The position numbers were made by a program, and so were the translations under genes. This document shows positions 1 through 9,000 of a stretch of 13,956 bases of DNA, in pieces. The DNA is taken from assembly GCA_964497635.1 (NCBI GenBank), contig CAZCDB010000042.1:1-13956 (forward strand), written 5' to 3'. The first letter of the stretch is position 1; the number at the start of each line of letters is the position of its first letter. This DNA is from CAMDWQ01 sp964497635. GTDB lineage: Bacteria > Omnitrophota > Gorgyraeia > 2-02-FULL-51-18. The notes beneath the pieces are model-generated. The model saw nothing but the letters and a program-made list of their open reading frames with translations. It was not told where the DNA came from and made no database searches.

Positions 1-1571
1 TTCTCATCAAACTTAGGCATAACAACTAAGTAAGAGAGCTTCTCTTGGTCTAGGAGAGTCGAGATCCCTTCGGAGTGAAAACCTCCGGTGACTAGGGCTG
101 CGACATGGACTCCTTCCTTCTTCATTCTTTGGAGGGTGTTATCCATGAGGGACTGGTTACGTTTTGTGGCAAGCTCGTAGAACTTCTTGGCATCGGGGAT
201 GGCTCTTTCTAGTAGGTTGAAGTCGGTATAGGTGGTGTAAGGGACTTTGTATTTTTCTCCTAAGGCTTGGAAGAGAAGCTTCATCTCTGATATTTGGCAG
301 GTGGCTTCGTTTTTGACAAAGAAGTTGTAGTCTTTGGAGTTTAGGGTGGTGTCTAAGAGCTGGGAGAAGATACTCACACAGTGGGTGAGGTCTGCGAGGG
401 TTCTTTCGTCTTGGTTTCTAAAGAGTTTCTCTCGGATGTCGTTTTCAAAGGAGGTGGACTCATCAAAGATAGCGATAAGATCAATCGACTCATAGAGGAT
501 GACGTACTGAGAATAGAGGATGATGTTTTTATAGTTTAGGGGGTTGATCTTTACCTTCTGGGAGAGTTCGGCTAGGGTTCGGTGGAACTTACCAGGGGAT
601 AGCTTGTTTTGTTTGTACTGGAGGGCTTCAAGGACTAGTTTCTCAAGGTCTTGTTTTTCTAATCTTTGGTTTAGGTCTTGGATAAGAGAGTCACGCTCTA
701 GACCTGCTTTCTTAAAGTCGATGTCTTTTTCTAGTTCCACAACCTCAGAGAGTTTTTTAAGGTTGGGGTACTGGGTGTAGGTGATGCCTTTGTCTTTGGC
801 TAGTTTTGTGAAGTAGTCCCAGTACTGGGTGAATTTGATGGAACCGTCTTTGTGGAGGAGTCTGTGGCTTGTCAGCTCTAGAAGTTCTGGGGAGTAGACT
901 TTTGATTCTAGCTCGTGGATGGTTTTCTTAAGGCCTTTTAGTTGGCCTCTGATGCTTAGCTTGTTTTCGATGATGTTCTTAAAGACTTCTAGGTTTTCTT
1001 GGTAGAGGGTGGGATCTTCTACGCCGTAGAGTTTGATGGGGTCGTTTGAGATCATCGAGTAGAATTCACCGGCTGAGATCATTCCCTCTTTCATGAGATA
1101 GTTTGCTGTTTTTTGTCTGACTTCTTGGATGGGGAAGCTTTGGATGATGGAGGTGTCGATGAGGCCTGAGCCTCCTTCTAGGGCGATGAGTTTTAGGTTG
1201 TAGTTTTTGACTAGGTTATCCAGGATGTTGGCGATGGATTCTTGGGCGCCTAGTTTTGAGTGAGCATCTTGAATGTTGATGATGACATCTTTTTGCGTGC
1301 CTTGGGCGACGGCTTTTCGGGTGATGCCGCTATCACTGGGGATAGTGATGTTGTTGAGTTTGTCTTGGGCGAAGTTGTTATTTTTTTGGCTGGCTTCGGT
1401 GACGGTGGACCAAAGAGGAGTGTTGCCCTGAGCCTGCGCAAAATCTTGAAGAAGAAAAGTAAAAACAAGAAGTGCTGATAGTGCACGAAGTTTAAAGCCA
1501 TAAGAAGACTTATACTTCTTTGGCTCTAAAATATCAAAGTCACTCGTTATGTTTTTATCTTCTTGTGTCAT
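1..1571 (-). CDS. Exported TIKI/TraB/ChaN-like hypothetical protein, 3'-partial
   Basis: The frame is open for 523 codons and runs off the left edge, so the C-terminus is missing. The ATG at 1571-1569 is well fixed: an in-frame TAA lies 12 nt upstream (1586-1584), and the next in-frame ATG falls after the signal region. The ribosome site is only purine-rich (AAAGAAAAG) and weak. The N-terminus has a 27-residue basic region (KKYK, FKLR), a hydrophobic stretch at about residues 28-41 and an A-Q-A cleavage-like site at 45-47, so export is likely. Residues 97-104 read I-I-N-I-Q-D-A-H and 129-136 read I-A-L-E-G-G-S-G; near the end is V-T-G-G-F-H (His499). An early His, a Glu after a hydrophobic strand and a late G-G-x-H recall TIKI/TraB/ChaN-type proteins, but the assignment is by motif only. 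The middle (about 190-400) is helical and charged. I recall this signature as recurrent in Omnitrophota. No substrate can be inferred. Codon use differs from the upstream gene: 23 CTA, 2 CTG and no TTG among roughly 67 leucines. Confidence 0.85.
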   Translation of the reverse strand, partial: MTQEDKNITSDFDILEPKKYKSSYGFKLRALSALLVFTFLLQDFAQAQGNTPLWSTVTEASQKNNNFAQDKLNNITIPSDSGITRKAVAQGTQKDVIINIQDAHSKLGAQESIANILDNLVKNYNLKLIALEGGSGLIDTSIIQSFPIQEVRQKTANYLMKEGMISAGEFYSMISNDPIKLYGVEDPTLYQENLEVFKNIIENKLSIRGQLKGLKKTIHELESKVYSPELLELTSHRLLHKDGSIKFTQYWDYFTKLAKDKGITYTQYPNLKKLSEVVELEKDIDFKKAGLERDSLIQDLNQRLEKQDLEKLVLEALQYKQNKLSPGKFHRTLAELSQKVKINPLNYKNIILYSQYVILYESIDLIAIFDESTSFENDIREKLFRNQDERTLADLTHCVSIFSQLLDTTLNSKDYNFFVKNEATCQISEMKLLFQALGEKYKVPYTTYTDFNLLERAIPDAKKFYELATKRNQSLMDNTLQRMKKEGVHVAALVTGGFHSEGISTLLDQEKLSYLVVMPKFDE

Positions 1572-1808
1572 AGAGTCTTTTCTTTAAATCTGCTATTAAA
1601 AAAGCTTCTGATACGAGATTAGAAAAAAATATATTATCTGCAAAAAAGATTAACTTAAATAAACTCTTCTAAGACTTCTTTTTTGACTAATATTACTTGA
1701 TTTGAACATCATTCCCCGATCCCAATTACTTCTTACCCTGTAGTATATATAACTTATACCCTGACTTCAAGGCTCCTTATCTAAATATTATAACGACTAA
1801 CAATAGAA
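1572..1808. other. AT-rich intergenic region
   Basis: These 237 bases separate the two minus-strand genes. They hold the promoter candidate and several A/T runs. I see no stable GC-rich hairpin followed by a T-run, so no intrinsic terminator for the giant gene can be called. A 20-codon ORF (1712-1650, minus; starts MMFKSSN, ends VYLS) lies in the predicted leader, with GGGGA directly abutting its first ATG. That spacing is too tight for a normal Shine-Dalgarno, so it is not called as a gene. Confidence 0.6.
1742..1770 (-). promoter_or_regulatory. Putative sigma70-type promoter of the exported TIKI-like gene
   Basis: On the minus strand, TTGAAG (1770-1765) is followed by exactly 17 bases and then TATACT (1747-1742). 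This matches 4/6 of the -35 and 5/6 of the -10 consensus. Transcription would start near 1735, leaving a leader of about 165 nt before the ATG at 1571. It lies 38 bases after the giant gene's stop codon, which fits separate transcription of the two genes. A closer, weaker -10 (GATAAT, 1638-1633) lacks a convincing -35. No experimental support. Confidence 0.45.
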
Positions 1809-3056
1809 TTAGGCGGCGCTGCCGACGGCTTGTTGTTGGGCTCGGATCTCCTCGATCATTTCGCTGATCAGGACCAAGAAGGGTTTATAGTTGTAGATGT
1901 TACCGTCCAATGCCGTCAGACCCGGTAGTTTTGCCTCTCTCCCCTTCGCAGTCAGCGCAAAGGCAGCGACCATGGTGCCACCAAAGCTGTTGGATTTGAC
2001 AGGGATAATATTCATCAAAAATTCGTTGTCCGCTAGTACTCTCCCGGTAGATACTACGTCTTTTCTTGCAACAACCACGTAGCGGCCTTGAATAGGGTTT
2101 TTGAAGGCGCTGATAACCCCATCCAAGCTTCCGGCTTGCTGTGAGGTCAATAACACCACGTCATCAAAACCACCTTGATCGGAAACCAGTTTTCTCGTCT
2201 CCTGGCTCGTAGCGGCAAATAAAAACTTCACCCGGATTTGCTTCTGCCCTTTTTGTTTTTGAACATGCTCTAAGATCGCTTGGACCTGTGCCCTCACCGC
2301 TTTTAATATTTCCTGAGGGGTTTTGCCTTCCACACGAATACCGCTCTCATGTAGCACCACCGTGTAATCCCCCGGATCAAGAGATAAGCTCGCCAACTCT
2401 TGGTTGTATTTTTGCCGCAACGCTTCAGCAATCTGCTGATAAAGGGACTCTGGATTTCTATCGGTTCTCGAAGCGTATTGAGCTAGCTCTTCAGCGACTT
2501 GCAAAAGCTCGTCCGGACCTTGATTTTGGTAAGCCGTCACCACCGTGCCTGCGATTTGTTTTTCCACTTCCACGATATTTCCATTGCTCTCGATGATTTG
2601 CCGGCGCGGCCCACTTACGATCTGCAAACCCTCCGTGACTGAGCTCGGACGCTGTACAAGCTTTGCTAAAACACCCATCCACGCACGCAAATCAGACATG
2701 GAAGTTCGATCTATCTCTCCCGGATTTCGCTCCAACTGCTCAAAAACCTCTCTTAAAAAAATCAAGCCGGATTTTTGAATTTCCAAATCTTCTTGATAAA
2801 TTTGCGCAAGACGCGCCCCCACTTCCGGCGTTAACTCTTTTCCATCCACCACTACAAAAAATTTGGAAGGTGCCGCCGCAGAAACAAAGTCAGGAGCACG
2901 ATTGGTCCGAACCAAGCGAAAATGCGTTTTCACCGCATCATCCGACTCCCCCGTTGCTTGAGATAAAAACCTTGTCAGCTGAGCTCTCGCGGCCCTAAAA
3001 GACGCCTCTGTAGGCGCCACAATTGCCACCGTAATTCCAGGCACATTGGATTTTAC
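1809..3056 (-). other. C-terminal alpha/beta domain of the giant protein
   Basis: About 415 residues follow the last membrane helix. Alternating hydrophobic strands (I-T-V-A-I-V-A-P, F-F-V-V-V-D, Y-T-V-V-L-H, V-K-F-L-F-A, Y-V-V-V-A-R-K) and amphipathic helices suggest an alpha/beta fold. It contains S-K-F-F-V-V-V-D-G-K-E-L-T-P-E-V (2868-2820), resembling K-N-F-F-V-V-E-G-E-S-L-P-Q-E-V inside copy A (7664-7620). No nucleotide-binding loop or catalytic triad could be picked out. The end (A-V-G-S-A-A) is intact, with a TAA stop. Confidence 0.6.
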
Positions 3057-6000
3057 CGGGCTTACCTTTGAATACCTTCCTTGGGCAATATAAATTGTAA
3101 TCGCCACAAAAATAAGCTTCACCCCCGTCACCAGAGGAGACAAAGTCAAGACTCTCTCGGCCAGCCTCGCGCCCCCAGCGGCGGGAGGAGTCGCTGCTTT
3201 CTTAGGCTCCACCAATATGGGGACACGCACCTCCCGAAGTTTTTTTCCAAAAAAATCGATGGGTAAAAATTTTCCTTGAAAAAGTTGAGTGCTATAAGCG
3301 GAAAGTCTCTTGGCCGCGTGACCGACTCCGTATAAGGCTACGCCTGCAACTTCATTATCATTTTGGGGCGGAAGCTGAGCTTCTTTTTTAACGACCTCTA
3401 GCAACCGAAGCAACTCATCCCTTCTACTCCCTTGGCTCGTATTGGCTCTCAATTGACTATTTATTTGATCAATGGCTCTACGGTGTGCAAGCTCCACTTC
3501 ACCATTCGCTCCAATATAGATATTGAGCGGGTCTCCCGGAGATCTTAGATCCGAAGCTTTGAGCACACCGCCCCGGACCACGGTCTCAAGCCAAGCGAAA
3601 TAACCATTGATGGAAGAAAGGTCTCTATTCGGCCATATACGTTCATAATGCTGGCTCTGATCAAAAGAAGAAGTAGTCACCGGTCTCAAAGCCTTATCGT
3701 ACAAGTGCGAAAAACCCGAAGGTGGGTACAGAGTCTCCAATGGTAGTTGGACCTCCCCCGGAGGTCCAGGCCTCAACTGATAAAATTCATCAGACATGAG
3801 CTTGCTTTGATTGGCTGCCAAAGCAAGAGGGGTATAGCCCAATTCGATCTTGGCCCCCGTCAAAGCATTGACCGTTCCGATAGACGTAAAATCCCCCTCT
3901 TTAAAAGGAGCGTGCTGGCGAAAATCAGGCCGCAGATAGGTAAAATACCTTCCCTTCCATTCAAAAACATTGGCCCTCCTCAAAGTCTCCAAATCCTGGC
4001 GGATCTGCGTCGCAGCTTCGCGGTGATGCACAACCTCGGCTGGCTCAACGCCAGCGCCATACCCAGATTTTCTTACCAAGTCAGTGAGCTCTTTCTCATC
4101 GATAGGCCCCTTTATTTTTTCATAGGTTTGTTGGTTGATCTCATAGAGCTCGGAAAGCGGTGTGTTTCCAGATTCGATATCATCTTTAGTGTGAATAACT
4201 ATCGGATGATTAAGTCTATCCATTTCAACTGCCCCGTGGACCACATACTTGACGACGATCTGCCCACCGGGAAGTGAGGGGCTAAACAATGTTTTGGAAT
4301 CTTCCATCGACGCGATCGCCTGCCGATAAGGCTCGTACCGGGTCTCTGATTCAAGCTCTTTTCGGCTCAGCTGATGGACAATCTCAAGAGGCGCTTTTCC
4401 AGCAGCCATTTCTTCGGGTGTGCGGGCTTGCACAATCGCATATTCGTAAAAAATATCATCCTTGGCCATCCTTTGGGCGTTCCGCAGCTCCCACGGATCA
4501 GCAAAATAACCAAAGCTTTTCTGAAGATATCCATTGGGTGTAAACACCGTCTGCCCCGCCAATACTTCAGCTCTCAAGGGGCCCTTGCCGTAAGAAATCT
4601 TTCGATTCCGGTCAATCTTTCCCACGGATTCATAGGATTCATCGATATCTTCATAAGTTGGATAATAAAAATAGGGTGCGCCATTGCCTTTTGGCGTGTA
4701 CACCGCTACGTGAGCAGGGATAAAAAGTCCTTCAACACCGTTGAAGGTACCCTTGATTTGTGATAGCACTTTGCCTGGTATTCCAACTTTGCTCTGAGGG
4801 CCCTTTTCCCACGCGGCTCGGACACTCTCCGGCAAATCTTTGGAACTTTCAAAATGATGAATGAGTCCCGTCTTGGCGGAGTAAAACTTGCCAGGACCGG
4901 TCTTGTTGCCTTCATACATCCCCCGTGTGGCCGGAGATAAAGCGAGATTGATCAGAGCGCGTCGCACAATATAACTGTAACCTTCAAGCGCCTCGAACAT
5001 TTTTCCTGCAAGACCTTCAAGCTCATCCCCTTCAGATTTCGCGACGGCTTCTTCAAGCCTTGGCTCACCCTTAGTTTCATCCACATCTGGCTTTACGGCC
5101 ACTCTTGTCTTCTCGGCGATGATGATAAAATCATCGATAAAGATTAATTTATTTATTTCTTTTTCCAGAAGCTCTACCTCTTCCCTCAAAAGCCTGGCCT
5201 GATCGCGTTTTTTGGCCATCGCCTCGATGCGGTTGCGCTTCATTTGAATCAAAAGCTCATGAAATTGAATCCCTCTTTGCCGAAAAGGTAAAAGCGCCTC
5301 GTCTTCTTTTAAATAAATCAACCAGTCCCATCCTTTAGCGCCCAGATGGACCGGCCACTGCCGACCATCGATGGTCACGACGATTGAGCGCCCCTCTTTG
5401 CGCACCTGAAATAGATCTTCTTGATCCAAAATTTTAACCTTGGAGGGATCCGCAGGATCATACGCAATCCCAAAAGGATGCGGCGCGACCTGATCTGCCG
5501 CCTTGCGAGCCTCTAAAGATTTTCTCTGAGCACGAATGGGCTCGAGGACTATAGCTGCCTGCAGAAAATGCTGAACAGACTCTTTAGCTTTGGAAGGATA
5601 CTTTTTTATATACGCCTTGTACTCATCAGAGGAGACATATTTTTTATATTCTTCGGACAAAATAAGCTGCATCTGATGATCCGAATAAAAAAACTTCATT
5701 CGGTCCAATCCAAAATCTCCCGGAGTAAATAAATAATACTTTTCCTCTCCTTGGTACTGGTGCCGAATCACAAGTGGATCCCCTGAGGCAGTTTCAGCAT
5801 CCTTGGCAAGAGGTGTTTTATCTTTATCTTTAGAGGAAAGATAGGATCTTGGGATTACTTTCATGATCAAGTCTCGCTTGGTCACGCTCTTCTTGCTTCC
5901 ATCCGGCAGATGGACCCACCCATTGCCGGGGATGTGATTTTCTTTTAAAAATTGATTCACGACTTCCAGCTCATTTCTTAATTTCCGCAACGCTTCGGAT

Positions 6001-9000
6001 TTTTCCCGGATCTCTTGCTCTCTGGCAGGATTACGCAGAGTCGGACCCGCCGCCTTGGCCCCCTTCCACGGAAGCCCGATCGCCGCCAAAGATGATAAGG
6101 CCCACTGCATAAACGTACGGCGAGACAATCCAGCACGCACCTCAGAACTGAGTCTTGCGCCTCCGGACGTAGTTGAAGATGCCGCTGGAGGTGAGGTTAC
6201 AGGTTTAGTCGGAAAGCGAATCTGGCTCCATTTCCACTGATGATTTGTATTAAAAAATGGAAGCAGAGAAGGTACCTCATTGATAAACAACTGTTCTACA
6301 ATAGGTAAAAAACGTCCTGCAGAACCGGCCACTCCCGACCAAGCCGATGTCCGTGGGTAAGTGGGGTTCGCTTCAAATATCGCCATTTCTTCTCGAACCA
6401 ATCTAATTTTTTCAAGTATAGCTTCTTTGTCCTTTGGATCTGTGGCAACACGGAGCTGCTGCCTTAATCGGCTCATGACTTCTTGTAAAATTAAAGCTGT
6501 ATCGTTCCCTTTTGCCAAAGTAATGGAGGTTGGCAAGCCTAATTTATTACGTATATCATCGAAGGTGGAATAGCCGCCTTGCACATTGGCCTGGAGCCTC
6601 CCAAAGTAAAAAGGAGCTTGGATGTCTTGATCTGCGGTCCGAATACCCAGCCAACCATAGTCCAGCATCGCTCCTGTCCAAAGATTCACAACTGCCCTTG
6701 GAACCATCTTCACACCCTCAAGCGGATGACCCTTCTCGTAGCTTTGGCTTGGAGGTAAAAAGAGGTAGTATTTTCCATCCACCTCAAAAGCCCCCACACT
6801 GATTGCCGAGGCAAGATCCCCTTGTGTAAGAGCCTCTTTTTCTCTTCGCCGAATTTTCTCTGTGTCCAAGCCAATGACGTGATCCTGCAAACGTCGAGCC
6901 CACTTAGCATTCAAACGCTCCGCAACCTTTGGATCGACGAACGCTTTGAGTTTTTCATAAGTCGCCTCTTTGATTTCGTACAAGACAAGGGGTTTAATCC
7001 CTCGATTTAATTCAAGATCTCTCACAGAGTACCTCCCGATCGGGTTGTACTCTTCATCAAACTCAGTAATCGTGTTGGGCTCATATTTCACTAACACCTC
7101 ATTACCCAACAACGCATCATCACTCCATAGACGAGTGATGCCATCTAGAGTCGCTGCTGCTGCCTGATAAGATGATAAGCTGGGATCCAGTTGAAGTTCC
7201 TCTTCATGAAACTGCCTGACAATCTCATACGCCGGCTTACCTCTCCTCATTTCCGCATCATTGTAAAAACGAACCAGCATAAACTCGTAACGAGTGTCTT
7301 TGGGATTAGCTCCATTGAGAACCTTTTGAGTTGATGTATCCACTCCGTAGCCCCACTTGTATTTAATCCTCCCTCCTACCACAGGAACATCTTGACCTCT
7401 TTCGACACGCTCTCTAGCCTGTGTCTTTTGTAGTTTGCTTTTACCTTTTAAATTTGTTGGCACAACCATTTCAACGGTTTCCGGTAAATCTTCAAACGAC
7501 GAATAATAATGAGTCCTAAGGTCCCCCTCATAAAATCTAAAAGATGCCACATGCTGGGGGATAAATTCTCCCGGAGAGACAATCACGCTGGATTTAGAGG
7601 CCGCCAAGGCATCCGTGACCTCTTGGGGTAACGACTCACCCTCCACGACAAAAAAATTCTTCCGCTCCTTTCCTTCTTGAAGCTGATACCAAACACCACT
7701 GACAGACTGTAATACTCTGCCCGGGACACCCGAAACTTCCGTCGGACTCTCCCAGCGGGACTTCACAGAGAGCGGAAGCTCATCCTCAGTGGCGAAAAAA
7801 TGCTTTTGCGACGTCTTGCTTGAAAAAAACTTCCCGGGACCTTTCTGGTTACCCTCATACATCCCTTCGGTTGCAGGCGATGTCACCAAACCGATCAACG
7901 CTCTTTTCTTGGCATAAACATCGCCCCTCCAAATCTCAAACGCTTTTTTGGCAATCGAACCCAAATCATCCTCATCGGCTGTGGCAACCGACATCAAAAA
8001 CTCTAATCCCCCCGGCGGAGCTGGTGTCCCCATGCGCCTATTTTTGGCTAGCTGGATAAAATCAGCAGTGGAAGTATCACGATCTATTTCTTTTTTAAGT
8101 TTTGCAATTTTCTGCCTTAGCAACATAAGATCTGCCAGCTTGTCTGTGGTGGCTGAGGCCCGGTTGCGATCCTGATTGATGAGCCAGTCATAATATTTCA
8201 AACCGGGCTGCCTCATTGGCATCAGCGCTCGATCAATCTCAAGATTCATAAACCTCGTCCAACCCTTGGCACCCAAATTGACTTTTTTATAAGCACCGTT
8301 TTGGGTTCTGATCATCAAACCGAAAGGAGTGATCTCAACACGTGCAATATCCGCCTCCAAAAGAATATCGTACTCACGAGATGGATCGGGACTGGCTGGA
8401 TCATAAGTGATTCCAAACCCGAAGTACTGCACAGTCAGAGCATCCCCCCGAGGGGTCGTAAATATTTTGCCGTTGGTTGACTGCCATGTTTCTGCCGGAC
8501 CATCATGTCTATGAAGAAGTCCTGGACCAGGACTCAAACTTCGGATTGCCGCTTCTTCTGCCGCCTGCTCAGAACGCATTACCTGCGATAAATTAGAGAT
8601 GTGGCTCACTGTACTTCTGTATTTATCCGATCTTTCTAAAAAATATAGAAAATCTTTAAGTTGCCCAATAGTAAACAGATCTATCGAGGACTCCTCAAAA
8701 ACCCCAAAAGAAGATGTTGCGATACCTCCTGGTGTCTTCTCCCACTCTTGATAGGCCTCTGAAAAAGCAAGTTGGCCCATGTGGGAGGAGTATAAAATTC
8801 TCGATTTAGCAAATCCACGTTTTCCCATCATAAATGGAAAATATTTTTTCTTTCCTGTCCGAGTGTCTCTGTAAAGAATTACCAGAGGATCCCCCGTAGC
8901 GTTTTTGGCCGCTTCGGATAATAAGCTTCGTTGCTCTTTGGATAACAATGACCGTAGGGCCACATGGCGTAGATCTGCCTCCGCAATTTTTTCCCTGACA

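Noticed and set aside
1250..1501. Minus-strand 83-codon ORF starting MALNFVHYQH
   Set aside because: It lies in another frame of the same strand inside the exported-protein gene, is cut off at 1250, and is Lys/Pro/Ser-rich in a shadow-like way; the frame from 1571 gives coherent protein for 523 codons.
1650..1712. 20-codon minus-strand ORF in the leader of the exported-protein gene
   Set aside because: Too short, GGGGA abuts the first ATG with no spacer, and there is no attenuator-like codon run or terminator hairpin.
1787..1792. Perfect TATAAT on the minus strand as a -10 box
   Set aside because: At 17-base spacing the -35 position reads CGCCTA, inside the end of the giant gene, which is not credible; the downstream TTGAAG-17-TATACT pair is better.
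1809..1830. Intrinsic terminator at the end of the giant gene
   Set aside because: No GC-rich inverted repeat followed by a T-run could be found downstream of the TAA on the minus strand.
2790..2830. Third G-A-R-L occurrence (E-V-G-A-R-L-A-Q-I) as another cassette linker
   Set aside because: It lies within a predicted helix of the C-terminal domain, without a Pro/Ala linker or adjacent hydrophobic segment, so it is probably coincidental.
3747..4277. Plus-strand 176-codon ORF
   Set aside because: Antisense to copy B of the giant module, whose minus-strand translation has a conserved counterpart in copy A; no ribosome site or family match was seen.
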